A stretch of DNA of 64,000 bases from NCBI RefSeq assembly GCF_002285415.1, contig NZ_NSBU01000005.1, positions 124,001 to 188,000 of the forward strand. The letters are read 5' to 3'. Position 1 is the stretch's first letter. Every line of letters begins with the position of its first letter. The translations under genes and the position numbers were made by a program. This DNA comes from Actibacterium pelagium. Its GTDB lineage: Bacteria > Pseudomonadota > Alphaproteobacteria > Rhodobacterales > Rhodobacteraceae. Under the pieces are notes generated by a model that saw only the letters and a list, made by a program, of their open reading frames with translations, searched no databases and had not been told where the DNA came from. Shown here piece after piece: positions 44,552 through 54,662 of the stretch.

Positions 44552-45106
44552 ATGAGTCTCGATCAGATCACAGGATTCCCTTTGCGCAAGGGGCGGGTGC
44601 ACGAAGTGTGCGGCCCCTCGGCCTTTGGCTTTGCGGCCGTGGTTGCAGGGCTGGCGGGTACGCGGTTCCTGTGGGTGCGCGAAAGCTGGCAGGGCAGTGT
44701 GCTGAACCCCGTGGGCGGGGGCGCTTTCTTTGATCCTGCGATGCTGCTGGTGGCGCAGGCCAAGGATCAACTGGATGCCTTGGCCGTGACCGAAGAAGCG
44801 CTGAGAGATGGCTCTATGCCTGTCGTGATTGTTGAGCTTAGCCAGCCACTGTCCTTGAAAGCGGGGCGGCGGTTGCAGCTGGCGGCGAAGGCCGGGCGCT
44901 CGACGGGCCTGTGCATTATCCCCGAAGGCATGGGCAGCAATGCGGCCGAGACGCGCTGGCATTCGACGCCGATTTATGACCCCAAGGATTCGACTCTGAA
45001 TTGCTGGAAGCTTATAAAGAACAAAACAGGAACAAATGGAGCCTGGAATGTTCGCTGGCAGGCCGCGTCGCGTCGTTTGCATATGGTTTCCCCGGCTGGC
45101 GAGTGA
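44552..45106 (+). CDS. imuA: ImuA-like RecA-fold protein of the mutagenesis cassette
   Basis: 184 residues, short for the family (often 220 or more). The Walker A position is degenerate (GPSAFGFAA lacks GKT). The C-terminal WKLIKNKTGTNGAWNVRW is typical of ImuA/RecA-like cassette proteins. It is the first gene of imuA-imuB-dnaE2, which carries out damage-induced error-prone synthesis. It overlaps imuB by 71 bp in another frame. No full LexA box was seen in the 113 bp before its start, only a GTTC half-site near 44508. Confidence 0.75.
   Translation: MSLDQITGFPLRKGRVHEVCGPSAFGFAAVVAGLAGTRFLWVRESWQGSVLNPVGGGAFFDPAMLLVAQAKDQLDALAVTEEALRDGSMPVVIVELSQPLSLKAGRRLQLAAKAGRSTGLCIIPEGMGSNAAETRWHSTPIYDPKDSTLNCWKLIKNKTGTNGAWNVRWQAASRRLHMVSPAGE
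45019..45033 (+). promoter_or_regulatory. LexA box (GAAC-N7-GAAC) before imuB
   Basis: GAACAAAACAGGAAC matches the alphaproteobacterial LexA box GAAC-N7-GAAC exactly and ends 2 bp before the imuB ATG at 45036. It lies inside the 3' part of imuA, where the same bases encode the conserved KNKTGT of ImuA, so coding constraint could explain it. Chance hits of an eight-base pattern are expected about once per strand in 64 kb, but the position beside an SOS gene makes it noteworthy. Confidence 0.5.
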
Positions 45107-46526
45107 CCGGGTTCTGCGCGCATGTCCGGTCGATGGGCCCTTTGCGCTGACCCTGATGCAGCAGAACACGACGCGGCTGTATTGCCTGAACGCGGCGGCG
45201 CAGGGGCAGGGGTTGCAGCGGGGGATGCCGTACTCTGACGCGCGCGCCTTTTGCCCCGATCTGCAAAGCCAGCCTGCCGACACCGCGGCAGAGGAACGGT
45301 TCCAATTGGTCCTGCGCCGGTGGGCGACGCGGTACTCGCCTTGGGTGGGGTTAGAGGGGCACGATGGGCTGGTGCTGGATATCTCGGGCGTGGCGCATCT
45401 GTTCGGTGGAGAGGCCGGTTTGCTGGCCGACATGCGCCAGCGGCTGATGCGGGCGGGGCTGTTTGCCCAGATCGGTCTGGGTGACACGCGTGGCGCGGCT
45501 TGGGCCTTGGCCCACGCGGGCGAGGGGCAGGCGGCCCCCGGCGACCCGCTAACGGCGTTGGGCGAGCTGCCTGTCAGCGCCCTGCGGCTGGACGAAAAGA
45601 CGGTCATCGCCCTGCAACGGCTTGGCCTGCGAACCATCGCCGCCTTGGACGCTGCCGCGCGCGCGCCCCTGACCCGACGCTTTGGGCCGGACCTGCTGTT
45701 GCGGCTGGATCAGGCCTTGGGGCGGCAGCCGGAAGAACTCTCTCCGATGGCCGAGCCGCCGCATTACGGGGTGCGGATGACCCTGCCGGAACCCATCGGT
45801 CTGACCGATGATGTCATGGCCGGGACGGAACGGCTGTTGCGGCAGCTTTGCACCAAGCTGAAGGCGCAAGAGGCCGGGGCAAGAGAGTTGATGCTGACCC
45901 TGCGCCGCGTCGATCAGGGCAATCAGCAGGTAGAGCTGCGTCTGGCCGCCGCCCTGCGCGACCCGGACCGGATTATCAGCCTCTTTGAACGCGGGATCAG
46001 CGGGGTAGACGCAGGCTTTGGTATTGACCAGTTGCGCCTTCAGGCCACGCGGGTCGAACCCCTGCCGGTGCAGCAGATCAGCCATGTGTCCTCGGACCGG
46101 GCCGATCAGGTGGACGATCTGATCAGCCGCATCGGCGCGCGGATCGGGCTAGAGAATATCCAGCGCTTCCTGCCCGCCGACAGCCACATCCCCGAGCGCA
46201 GCTTCATCGTCGCCCCCGCCGCCTATTCCAAACCGGAAGGGGGCTGGGCGGCACCGCGCCCGCGCCCCCTGTCCCTGTTCCCGCCAGAGCCCATCGCAGG
46301 CAGCGGATCGCGCCCGCCGAAACGCTTCCGCTGGCGGCGCATGTCGCTGAGCACCGCGCGGGCCACCGGGCCTGAACGCATCCTGCCCGAATGGTGGTTG
46401 CAGGACGACAATTGGCGCGGGGGGCTGCGCGATTATTGGCATGTGGAAACGCGGCAGGGCTGGCGGCTGTGGCTGTTCTATACCCCGCAAAACCCGGGCT
46501 GGTTCGTGCAGGGGCAATTCGCATGA
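45036..46526 (+). CDS. imuB: ImuB, Y-family polymerase-like mutagenesis protein
   Basis: 496 residues of the ImuB type: a Y-family DNA polymerase fold without the catalytic acidic residues. The N-terminus reads VVCIWFPRLASDRVLR where an active enzyme has an Asp-containing motif. The central DGLVLDISGVAHLFGGE and little-finger region are present, followed by the ImuB C-terminal tail. It acts as a hub joining the beta clamp, ImuA and DnaE2 at damaged DNA. The stop overlaps the dnaE2 start (ATGA). Confidence 0.9.
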   Translation: MEPGMFAGRPRRVVCIWFPRLASDRVLRACPVDGPFALTLMQQNTTRLYCLNAAAQGQGLQRGMPYSDARAFCPDLQSQPADTAAEERFQLVLRRWATRYSPWVGLEGHDGLVLDISGVAHLFGGEAGLLADMRQRLMRAGLFAQIGLGDTRGAAWALAHAGEGQAAPGDPLTALGELPVSALRLDEKTVIALQRLGLRTIAALDAAARAPLTRRFGPDLLLRLDQALGRQPEELSPMAEPPHYGVRMTLPEPIGLTDDVMAGTERLLRQLCTKLKAQEAGARELMLTLRRVDQGNQQVELRLAAALRDPDRIISLFERGISGVDAGFGIDQLRLQATRVEPLPVQQISHVSSDRADQVDDLISRIGARIGLENIQRFLPADSHIPERSFIVAPAAYSKPEGGWAAPRPRPLSLFPPEPIAGSGSRPPKRFRWRRMSLSTARATGPERILPEWWLQDDNWRGGLRDYWHVETRQGWRLWLFYTPQNPGWFVQGQFA

Positions 46527-49500
46527 GTGATACCCGCATCCCTCATCTGTCCACCTATGCAGAGCTGTGCGTGACCACGAATTTCACCTTCCTCACCGGG
46601 GCGTCCCACCCCGAGGAATACGTGGTCCGCGCGGCCGAGCTGGGGTTGGAAGCCATCGCCATCACCGACCGCAATTCGCTGGCCGGGGTGGTGCGGGCGT
46701 TTTCCGCGCTGAAAGAGCTGAAACGCGCGGCCGAGGAAGATGTTCAGGTGCGCTCTCAGCAGCGGATCGACCCGTCCTCGCGCCAGAAAACCGGCCCGGA
46801 CGAAGGCCTGCCCCGCCCCGCAACTCCGCGCCTGCCCAAGCTGATCGTTGGTTGCCGTCTGGTCTTGCGCGACAACCCGGTGCACTGGCTGGCCCTGCCG
46901 CGCGACCGGGCGGGTTACGCCCGGCTGTCGCAACTGCTGACCCTTGGCAAACGGCGGGCCGAGAAGGGGCAGTGCGATCTGACCCTGTCCGACCTGTTGG
47001 ACCATGGCGCGGGCATGACCCTGATCGCCCTGCCGCAGGATGGCTTGCACCACGCCGCAGAACAAATCCGGCAGATGCGCCGCCGCTATCCCGGCCATGT
47101 GTTTCTGGGCGCGGCCCCGAAATACGATGGTTCTGATCAGGCGTACCTAGAGGCCTGCGCCGCGCTGGCGCTGAAAACCTCTGCCCCGATGGTGGCGGTG
47201 GGCGATGTGCTGATGCACCGGGGCGCGCGCAAACAGCTGGCCGATGTGCTGACCTGTATGCGCGAGCATATCACCATCGACCAGATCGGCACCCGTGCGC
47301 TGCTCAATTCGGAACGGCGGCTGAAGGGGTACGATGATATGCTGCGCGTTTTCCACCATCACCCTGCCGCCTTGCGCCGCAGCGTGGAGATCGCCGCGCG
47401 CAGTTCCTTCTGCCTGTCAGAGCTTAGCTATGAATACCCCGATGAAATTGCCGAGAATGAGACCCCTCAAGCCCGCCTGAAGCGTCTGGCGAAAGAGGGG
47501 CTAAAGCGCCGCTATCCTGACGGCCCGCCCGACCGGGCGCTGCAGCTGATGGACAAGGAATTGAACCTGGTTCAGGAGCTGGGCTTCCCCGCCTATTTCC
47601 TGACCGTCTATGACATCGTGCAATTCGCACGCTCGCAGGGGATCCTGTGTCAGGGGCGCGGCTCTGCCGCAAACTCGATCCTGTGTTACCTGCTTGGCAT
47701 CACCGATGTCTCCCCGGACATGATCGCCATGGTGTTCGAACGCTTCATCTCGCGCTATCGCGGCGAGCCGCCCGATATCGACGTGGATTTCGAACATGAA
47801 CGCCGGGAAGAGGTGATCCAGTGGATTTATCAAAAATACGGGCGGCATCGGGCGGGGCTGTGCGCCACCGTGATCCACTTTCGGTCTCGGGCTGCGATCC
47901 GTGAGGTGGGCAAGGTGATGGGGCTTAGTCAGGACGTGACCGCCAGCCTGTCCAGCCAGATCTGGGGCCAGTCCAACAAGGGCGCCGAGATGGAGCGGAT
48001 ACGTGAACTGGGCCTTGATCCCACCGACCGGCGCCTGTCCCAGACCATCCGCCTGATCAAAGAGGTCATCGGCTTCCCCCGCCACCTGTCGCAACACGTG
48101 GGCGGTTTCGTCATCACCAAGGGGCGGCTGGATGCGCTGTGCCCGATCGAGAACGCCGCGATGGAGGATCGCACCGTCATCGAATGGGACAAGGACGATA
48201 TCGACACGCTGGGCATCCTGAAGGTCGATGTGCTGGGGCTGGGGATGCTGTCGTGCATCCGCAAGTCCTTTGACCTTCTGCGCCAGCATGACGATGTGCG
48301 CGTGACCCTTGCCACCGTCCCGCAAGAGGACCGCACGACCTATGACATGCTGCAAAAGGCTGATGCGGTGGGGGTGTTTCAGGTGGAAAGCCGGGCGCAG
48401 ATGAACTTTCTGCCCCGGATGAAACCCGCCACCTTCTATGATCTGGTGATCGAGGTCGCCATCGTCCGCCCCGGCCCGATCCAAGGCGGCATGGTGCAGC
48501 CCTTCATCCGGCGGCGGCAGGGATTGGAAAAGCCCGAACCCTTTGGCCCTGCGCTGGAACAGGTCACCGCCCGCACCCTTGGCGTGCCGCTGTTTCAAGA
48601 GCAGGCCATGCAGATCGCCGTCGTTGGCGCCGGTTTCACCGCCGAAGAGGCCGACCGGTTGCGCCGATCCCTCGCCTCTTTCCGGCGGATGGGCAGTATT
48701 GGCGTTTTCCGCGACAAGTTTGTCGAGGGGATGCTGGCCAATGGCTATGACATGGACACGGCCGAGCGCTGTTTCTCGCAGATCGAAGGCTTTGCCGACT
48801 ATGGCTTCCCCGAAAGCCACGCGGCGGCCTTTGCGATGCTGGTCTATGTCTCGGCCTGGCTGAAATGCCACCACCCGGCGGTCTTTGCCTGCGCGCTACT
48901 GAATTCTCAGCCGATGGGGTTTTACGCGCCTGCGCAGATCGTGCGCGACGTCCGCGAACATCAGGTCGAGGTGCGCCCGATCTGCCTGAACGCCAGCGAC
49001 TGGGACAACACGCTGGAGCGCCGCCCCGACGGGGCGCTGGCCCTGCGGTTGGGGTTCCGACAGATCAAAGGCTTCAAAGAAGAGGACGCCAACTGGATCG
49101 TCGCCGCCCGTGGTAATGGTTACCCTGATCCTGAATCCGTCTGGCTGCGCGCCGGTCTGCGCCCCGCCGCGTTAGAGCGACTGGCCGAGGCTGATGCGTT
49201 TTCCGGCATGGGTCTGACCCGCCGCGATGCCCTGTGGCAGGTTCGTGCTATTCGGGGCCAAGCCCCGCTGCCTCTGTTCAATGACCCGATTGATGGCGAG
49301 ATGATCCGCGAGCCGGATGTAGAACTCCCCTCGATGCATCTGGGGGAAGAGGTGGTCGAGGATTACGTTTCGATGCGGCTGACCCTGCGCGCCCATCCGA
49401 TGGAGCTGCTGCGCCCGCAAATCCCCGATCTGACCCCGCATGACATGTTGCCAGAGGTCCCGCCCGGCCAGATCAGCGTCTGCGGGTTGGTGATCACCCG

Positions 49501-49861
49501 GCAACGGCCCGGCACGGCCTCGGGCGTGATCTTCCTGACGCTTGAGGATGAAACCGGCGTGTCCAACGTCATCGTCTGGCCGAAGGTCTATGAACAATAT
49601 CGCCGGTCCGTCATGGGTGGACGGCTGTTGCGCGTCTGGGGCTATCTGCAGCGCGAGGGCATCGTCGTTCATGTCATTGCTCAACGGATCGAGGATCTCT
49701 CGCCCCGCCTGTCCGACCTTGGTCATCCGCTGGACGAAACCGTGGGCTTGTCGCAACCTACCGCGGACGAAGCCCCGCGCCCTCGCAAAGCCCCGAAATC
49801 CGCCGCACGACACCCGCGCGAACAGGCCAAACGGCTGTTCCCAAGCCGCGATTTCCACTGA
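46523..49861 (+). CDS. dnaE2: error-prone DNA polymerase III alpha subunit
   Basis: About 1112 residues. It has an N-terminal PHP domain (YAELCVTTNFTFLTGASHPEEYVV), a polymerase palm with the catalytic PPDIDVDFEHERREEVIQWIY, and HLSQHVGGFVIT. HhH and OB-fold regions end the protein (ISVCGLVITRQRPGTASGVIFLTLEDETG). The length and order match DnaE2, the non-essential translesion polymerase, not the replicative DnaE1. It works with ImuA and ImuB in SOS mutagenesis. ATG 46523 within the imuB stop is preferred; upstream in-frame sequence is only the shadow of imuB. Confidence 0.95.
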   Translation: MSDTRIPHLSTYAELCVTTNFTFLTGASHPEEYVVRAAELGLEAIAITDRNSLAGVVRAFSALKELKRAAEEDVQVRSQQRIDPSSRQKTGPDEGLPRPATPRLPKLIVGCRLVLRDNPVHWLALPRDRAGYARLSQLLTLGKRRAEKGQCDLTLSDLLDHGAGMTLIALPQDGLHHAAEQIRQMRRRYPGHVFLGAAPKYDGSDQAYLEACAALALKTSAPMVAVGDVLMHRGARKQLADVLTCMREHITIDQIGTRALLNSERRLKGYDDMLRVFHHHPAALRRSVEIAARSSFCLSELSYEYPDEIAENETPQARLKRLAKEGLKRRYPDGPPDRALQLMDKELNLVQELGFPAYFLTVYDIVQFARSQGILCQGRGSAANSILCYLLGITDVSPDMIAMVFERFISRYRGEPPDIDVDFEHERREEVIQWIYQKYGRHRAGLCATVIHFRSRAAIREVGKVMGLSQDVTASLSSQIWGQSNKGAEMERIRELGLDPTDRRLSQTIRLIKEVIGFPRHLSQHVGGFVITKGRLDALCPIENAAMEDRTVIEWDKDDIDTLGILKVDVLGLGMLSCIRKSFDLLRQHDDVRVTLATVPQEDRTTYDMLQKADAVGVFQVESRAQMNFLPRMKPATFYDLVIEVAIVRPGPIQGGMVQPFIRRRQGLEKPEPFGPALEQVTARTLGVPLFQEQAMQIAVVGAGFTAEEADRLRRSLASFRRMGSIGVFRDKFVEGMLANGYDMDTAERCFSQIEGFADYGFPESHAAAFAMLVYVSAWLKCHHPAVFACALLNSQPMGFYAPAQIVRDVREHQVEVRPICLNASDWDNTLERRPDGALALRLGFRQIKGFKEEDANWIVAARGNGYPDPESVWLRAGLRPAALERLAEADAFSGMGLTRRDALWQVRAIRGQAPLPLFNDPIDGEMIREPDVELPSMHLGEEVVEDYVSMRLTLRAHPMELLRPQIPDLTPHDMLPEVPPGQISVCGLVITRQRPGTASGVIFLTLEDETGVSNVIVWPKVYEQYRRSVMGGRLLRVWGYLQREGIVVHVIAQRIEDLSPRLSDLGHPLDETVGLSQPTADEAPRPRKAPKSAARHPREQAKRLFPSRDFH

Positions 49862-50020
49862 CCCAAGGCCCCTGTGACACATCCGCCGGTTAGCGGGTAT
49901 GCAATTTGCGGGACTAGTTAGGTCGCGCGCCGCGTGTATAGTTGCGTTGTCTGGTCGGGGAGGACCGGGCAGGCGGCCCGATTGCCGCCATGGAAAGGCG
50001 CACTGAGGAGGGGACACCTA

Positions 50021-51772
50021 ATGGACATCGAGAAAATTCAGGACCAGTCGCAGGACTGGGCAGAGTTGCTTGGCCGCGCGCAGACAGCCATGCAACGTGC
50101 AGGCCAGTTGGCCGCCGACAAGGCCAGCGGGGAAGAGTACTCGATCGTTGATTTCAACTCTGTCATGCAGGCCTATATGACGGCCCTGCCGCAGCTCTTT
50201 GCCGATCCGGTCCGCATGATGGACTGTATGCAAAGCTATTGGCTAAGCTGGGCCGGGGCTTGGACCGACGCGTTCTCTGGTGACAACGCAGGCACCAAGG
50301 ACAAACGTTTTCGCGACCAGCGCTGGCAGGATGATCCGGTGCTGCAAGGGCTGAAGGAAAGCCATATCGCTTTGGAAAACGCGACCGAGGAATTCCTGTC
50401 CGGCCTGCCAGACGGCACCAAGGAAACCCTGCGCGTGAAGTTTTATACACGTCAGATGCTGTCCGCCATGTCCCCGGCGAACCACCTGATGATCAACCCC
50501 GCTGCCCGCGAAACGATGATCGAAACCGAAGGTCAAAGCGTTCTGGACGGGTTCCGCAATCTTGTCGAAGATCTGGAGCGCGGCGATGGCCGGCTTGAAA
50601 TCCAGACCAGCGATCCTCAGGCGTTCGAGGTAGGCAAAGATCTGGCCACCACGCCGGGCAAGGTGATCTATGAAAACCAGCTGATGCAGCTGATCCACTA
50701 CGCGCCGCTGACCAAGAAACAGAAGAAGCGCCCGCTGATCTTCATCCCCCCGTGGATCAACAAATACTACATCTTCGACATGCGCCCCGATAACTCTTTG
50801 GTGCGCTATATGCTGGAGCAGGGCCACAGCGTCTTCTTGATTTCATGGGTGAACCCGACCAAGGAACACGCGGACCTCAGTTTTGAGGACTACATGAAAC
50901 TGGGCCCGTTGACCGCGCTGGATGTCGCGCAAGAGATCACGGGCGAGGACAAGTTCGACCTGCTGGGCTTCTGCATCGGGGGCATTCTGCTGACCGCGAC
51001 GCTGGCCTATATGGCCGCCAAGAAAGACAAGCGCGCCGCGACGGCCACCACTCTGGCCACGATGGTCGACTTCACCAATGTGGGGGAGACCGGCGTCTTT
51101 ATTGACCGCGACCGTCTTGCCGCCATGCGCGAGCATATGAAGACCACTGGTTACCTTGAGAACCACCACCTGCAGGACATGTTCTCGATGATGCGCGAGA
51201 ACGATCTGGTCTGGTCGTTCCACGTCATGAACTATCTGATGGGCAAAAAGCCCCCGGCGTTCGACCTGCTGTACTGGAATGCGGACAGCACACGCCTGCC
51301 GGCGGCCATGTTGCTGTGGTACCTCGAGCATATCTATATCGAAAATGGCCTGCGCGAACCGGGTAAGCTGACGCTGGACGGCGTGCCGATCGACATCAGC
51401 AAGATCGACGTTCCGTTCTTTGTGCTGGCCACCAAGGAAGACCACATCGCCTTGTGGAGCTCTATTTACCCAACCACCCAACTGCTGGGCGGCGAAGTGA
51501 AGTTCGTTCTGGGCGGGTCCGGCCATATCGCGGGGGTCATCAATCCTCCGGTCGAGAAGGCGAAGTACAACTACTATACCCGCGACGACTATCCTGAAAG
51601 CCACGAGGAATGGTTGGAAGGTGCAGAAGAGCACAAAGGCTCTTGGTGGCCAGAGTGGAGCAAGTGGATGGCCGAGCACACTGACGAAGAAGACGTGCCC
51701 GCCCGCAAGCCCGGTATGGGCAAGGTCAAAGCGATCGAAGATGCGCCCGGCCGATATGTGATGGCGAAATAG
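50021..51772 (+). CDS. phaC: class I poly(3-hydroxyalkanoate) synthase
   Basis: About 583 residues from ATG 50021, with an excellent GAGGAGGGG ribosome site. The lipase-box-like motif GFCIGG contains the catalytic cysteine C318. PWINKYYIFDM, the late GGSGHIAGVINPP (catalytic histidine) and the C-terminal KPGMGKV tail are typical of class I. It polymerises 3-hydroxyacyl-CoA into storage granules. It stands alone; phaZ, phasin and phaR genes usual beside rhodobacterial phaC are not in the window on this side. A strong terminator follows. Confidence 0.95.
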   Translation: MDIEKIQDQSQDWAELLGRAQTAMQRAGQLAADKASGEEYSIVDFNSVMQAYMTALPQLFADPVRMMDCMQSYWLSWAGAWTDAFSGDNAGTKDKRFRDQRWQDDPVLQGLKESHIALENATEEFLSGLPDGTKETLRVKFYTRQMLSAMSPANHLMINPAARETMIETEGQSVLDGFRNLVEDLERGDGRLEIQTSDPQAFEVGKDLATTPGKVIYENQLMQLIHYAPLTKKQKKRPLIFIPPWINKYYIFDMRPDNSLVRYMLEQGHSVFLISWVNPTKEHADLSFEDYMKLGPLTALDVAQEITGEDKFDLLGFCIGGILLTATLAYMAAKKDKRAATATTLATMVDFTNVGETGVFIDRDRLAAMREHMKTTGYLENHHLQDMFSMMRENDLVWSFHVMNYLMGKKPPAFDLLYWNADSTRLPAAMLLWYLEHIYIENGLREPGKLTLDGVPIDISKIDVPFFVLATKEDHIALWSSIYPTTQLLGGEVKFVLGGSGHIAGVINPPVEKAKYNYYTRDDYPESHEEWLEGAEEHKGSWWPEWSKWMAEHTDEEDVPARKPGMGKVKAIEDAPGRYVMAK

Positions 51773-51790
51773 CCGGTAGAAATATTCAAG

Positions 51791-51817
51791 AAAACGGCGC
51801 CTTCGGGTGCCGTTTTT
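51791..51817 (+). terminator. intrinsic terminator of phaC
   Basis: AAAACGGCGCC (51791-51801), tetraloop TTCG and GGTGCCGTTTT (51806-51816) form an 11-bp stem with one G-T pair, followed by a T-rich stretch. The UUCG-type loop gives extra stability. It separates phaC from the copper operon. Confidence 0.9.
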
Positions 51818-51837
51818 ATATTTTGGGAAGAGGACCC

Positions 51838-51867
51838 TTGACCTTCCAGTGACTGGAACCCTTATTT
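51838..51867 (+). promoter_or_regulatory. CueR-type operator and promoter of copA
   Basis: A -35-like TTGACC (51838-51843) is followed by the perfect palindrome TTCCAGTGACTGGAA (51844-51858) and a -10-like TTATTT (51862-51867). The spacer is 18-19 bp, longer than normal, with a dyad inside it. This is the hallmark of MerR-family activation. The cognate regulator is encoded two genes on (54153). Copper-induced expression is therefore likely. Confidence 0.75.
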
Positions 51868-51897
51868 GGGGCAGAGTACCAGATTCGAGGCTCTTCC

Positions 51898-54156
51898 ATG
51901 ACTGCTCATTCCAAGATAATCCTTTCCGTTGACGGCATGACCTGCGGCAGCTGCGCCAGCCGTGTAAACCGCGCCTTGGCCGCTGTGCCGGGTGTAGATG
52001 AGGTCAGCGTCAACCTTGCGGCCGATACGGCCACCGTCAAACTTGCTGATGGTTCGGTTACGGCAGAAGCGCTGATGGCGGCCTCGACCGAGGCGGGTTA
52101 TCCCGCACGCCTATCCGATGAACACATCCGCGACCAACAGCGCGCCCGGAAAGAGGCCGAGGCCCAGACAGCCTTGCGGCGCGCCGTTCTTGCCGCTGTT
52201 CTGACCTTGCCGGTTTTCCTGGTCGAGATGGGCGGCCACCTGATCCCCGCATTGCACCACTTTATCGGACAGACCATCGGGCATCAGACCAGCTGGATTC
52301 TACAATTTCTGCTGACGACACTGGTGCTGGCGGGACCGGGGCGAGATTTCTATGCCAAAGGTTTCCCCGCTCTGGCGAAAGGCCGCCCCGATATGAACAG
52401 CCTTGTCGCGCTGGGCACGGCTGCGGCCTATAGCTATTCCGTCATTGCCACCTTCCTGCCGGGCCTTTTGCCGGACGCGGTGCGGGCCGTCTATTTCGAG
52501 GCCGCCGCCGTCATCGTTGTCCTGATCCTGACCGGTCGCTTCTTAGAAGCGCGCGCCAAGGGGCGCACCGGGGCCGCAATCCAGACTCTTCTAAAACTGC
52601 AGGCCCGCTCGGCCCGCGTAAAGCGGGATGGGGACGTTGTTGATGTGCCGGTAGACGACATTCAGCCCGGCGACATCATCGTCCTACGGCCCGGCGAACG
52701 GATCGCTGTAGACGGAGAGGTCACCGAAGGCAGCAGCCATGTCGATGAAAGCATGCTGACCGGCGAACCCCTGCCTGTGGTGAAGTCCAAGGGCGCCGAG
52801 GTCACCGGTGGCACCGTCAATGGCGCAGGCAGCCTTGAATTCCGTGCGACCCGCGTTGGCGGCGACACGACCCTGTCGCAGATCATCCGCATGGTCGAAG
52901 AGGCTCAGGCCGCCAAGCTGCCGATCCAAGGCCTTGTGGATCGGATCACCCTTTGGTTTGTGCCAGCGGTTCTGCTGATTGCGACAGTCACCGTATTGGC
53001 TTGGCTGCTGACCGGTGCGCCAGTCACGCTTGCGCTGGTTGCGGGCGTCTCGGTGCTGATCATCGCCTGCCCCTGTGCCATGGGCTTGGCCACGCCGACC
53101 TCGATCATGGTGGGCACGGGCCGCGCCGCCGAACTGGGTGTGCTTTTCCGCAAAGGTGACGCGCTGCAACGGTTGTCGACGGTCGACGTGGTTGCGCTCG
53201 ACAAGACCGGTACGTTGACAGAGGGCCGTCCCGAGATGACCGACCTGATCCTTGCCGATGGATTCGACCGAGCCGAGGTTCTTGCCCGTGTTGCAGCCGT
53301 CGAGGTTCGCTCAGAACACCCGATCGCGCAGGCCATCACCCGCGCCGCCAAAGCGGAAGAGGCGGATACCCTGACAGCCGAAGAGTTCACCGCGATCCCC
53401 GGCTTTGGCGCCAAAGCCACAGTCGCAGGCCAAGTGGTTCTGGTCGGCGCCGATCGTCTGATGGACCGCGAGGGCATCGATATTGCCGCGTTGAAACAGA
53501 CCGAGTCCGATCTGGCCTCTCTGGGGAAAACCGCGCTCTTCGCGGCTATCGACGGGCAGGCGGCGGCCGTTATCGCTGTGTCAGACCCGCTCAAGCCGAC
53601 GACCCCGGCAGCGATCCAAGCCTTCCACGACGAAGGATTGCACGTGGTCATGCTGACCGGCGACAAGCGCGAAACGGCCCGAGCCATTGCGGACGAGCTG
53701 GGCATTGATCAGGTCGTCGCGGGCGTTCTGCCCGACGGCAAGGTCGAGGTGCTCAAGGCCCTTCAGGACGAAGGCAACATCGTGGCCTTCACCGGCGACG
53801 GTATCAACGACGCGCCCGCACTGGCGCAGTCTGACGTGGGTATCGCCATTGGTACCGGCACCGATGTGGCGATCGAGGCCGCAGACGTTGTCCTAATGTC
53901 CGGCGACCTTCGTGGGGTGGTGAACGCCCATCAGGTTTCCACCCGGACATTGGGCAATATCCGTCAGAACCTGTTCTGGGCCTTTGGGTACAATGTCGCG
54001 CTTATCCCCGTGGCCGCGGGCGTCCTGTACCCCGCCTTTGGGCTGCTGCTGTCACCCATGCTGGCCGCTGGCGCCATGGCCTTGTCGTCGGTCTTTGTCC
54101 TGACCAACGCCCTTCGCCTGCGCCGGGTCCGCGCTGTTCTAGGAGACCCATCATGA
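51898..54156 (+). CDS. copA: copper-exporting P1B-type ATPase
   Basis: 752 residues. One N-terminal heavy-metal-binding domain has [10 protein letters not shown] (C16, C19). Membrane segments follow, with the metal-transport motif ACPCAMGL. The phosphorylation site is DKTGTLTEG, and the nucleotide-binding SEHPIAQAI and hinge [14 protein letters not shown] are intact. The CPC motif and the CueR-like partner point to Cu(I) export from the cytoplasm. Only one metal-binding domain is present. The stop overlaps the cueR start by 4 bp. Confidence 0.94.
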   Translation: MTAHSKIILSVDGMTCGSCASRVNRALAAVPGVDEVSVNLAADTATVKLADGSVTAEALMAASTEAGYPARLSDEHIRDQQRARKEAEAQTALRRAVLAAVLTLPVFLVEMGGHLIPALHHFIGQTIGHQTSWILQFLLTTLVLAGPGRDFYAKGFPALAKGRPDMNSLVALGTAAAYSYSVIATFLPGLLPDAVRAVYFEAAAVIVVLILTGRFLEARAKGRTGAAIQTLLKLQARSARVKRDGDVVDVPVDDIQPGDIIVLRPGERIAVDGEVTEGSSHVDESMLTGEPLPVVKSKGAEVTGGTVNGAGSLEFRATRVGGDTTLSQIIRMVEEAQAAKLPIQGLVDRITLWFVPAVLLIATVTVLAWLLTGAPVTLALVAGVSVLIIACPCAMGLATPTSIMVGTGRAAELGVLFRKGDALQRLSTVDVVALDKTGTLTEGRPEMTDLILADGFDRAEVLARVAAVEVRSEHPIAQAITRAAKAEEADTLTAEEFTAIPGFGAKATVAGQVVLVGADRLMDREGIDIAALKQTESDLASLGKTALFAAIDGQAAAVIAVSDPLKPTTPAAIQAFHDEGLHVVMLTGDKRETARAIADELGIDQVVAGVLPDGKVEVLKALQDEGNIVAFTGDGINDAPALAQSDVGIAIGTGTDVAIEAADVVLMSGDLRGVVNAHQVSTRTLGNIRQNLFWAFGYNVALIPVAAGVLYPAFGLLLSPMLAAGAMALSSVFVLTNALRLRRVRAVLGDPS

Positions 54157-54548
54157 ATATCGGAGAAGTTGCCGACCGCACCGGCGTGCCCTCGAAAACC
54201 ATCCGGTATTACGAAGATATCGGCCTGATCACCCCGGCCCGCACAACGAACGGCTATCGCCACTTCCGCGAGACCGATCTGCACAAGCTCAGCTTCCTCG
54301 GCCGTGCGCGCGCACTTGGGTTCACCATCGAAGACTGCCGCACCCTGATGGCGCTTTACGAAGATGACACCCGCGAAAGCGCTAAGGTCAAGCAGTTGGC
54401 ACAGGCTCATCTGGATGAGATTGATCAAAAAATCGCACAGCTACAAGGCATGCGCGCGACCCTGTCGCATCTGGTCGAGTGCTGCGCGGGGGATGATCGC
54501 CCGGATTGCCCGATCCTTCAGGATCTGGGCGGCGAACCGGCGGAATAG
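54153..54548 (+). CDS. cueR: MerR-family copper-responsive regulator
   Basis: 131 residues. The MerR helix-turn-helix is [31 protein letters not shown], followed by a dimerisation helix. The C-terminal metal loop [12 protein letters not shown] matches the two-cysteine Cu(I) site of CueR. It lies downstream of copA in one operon, so it is induced with its target through the operator at 51838. The overlap ATGA suggests coupled translation. Confidence 0.93.
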   Translation: MNIGEVADRTGVPSKTIRYYEDIGLITPARTTNGYRHFRETDLHKLSFLGRARALGFTIEDCRTLMALYEDDTRESAKVKQLAQAHLDEIDQKIAQLQGMRATLSHLVECCAGDDRPDCPILQDLGGEPAE

Positions 54549-54662
54549 CGCCCGTCTCATAAGATTTGTTGCGGTTTTGAAGGTTGGCCCGCATCATGTG
54601 ACCAACCCACCAATACCGTGACCTCTTGTTCACAGAGGCTCCGCAGCCCGAAGGATATCACC

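Noticed and set aside
44432-45637. 401-residue minus-strand open frame
   Set aside because: It runs antisense to imuA and imuB, is rich in Arg/Ser/Pro and has no recognisable domain.
47501-48874. 457-residue minus-strand open frame
   Set aside because: It is antisense to the catalytic part of dnaE2 and histidine/glycine-rich as expected for a shadow frame.
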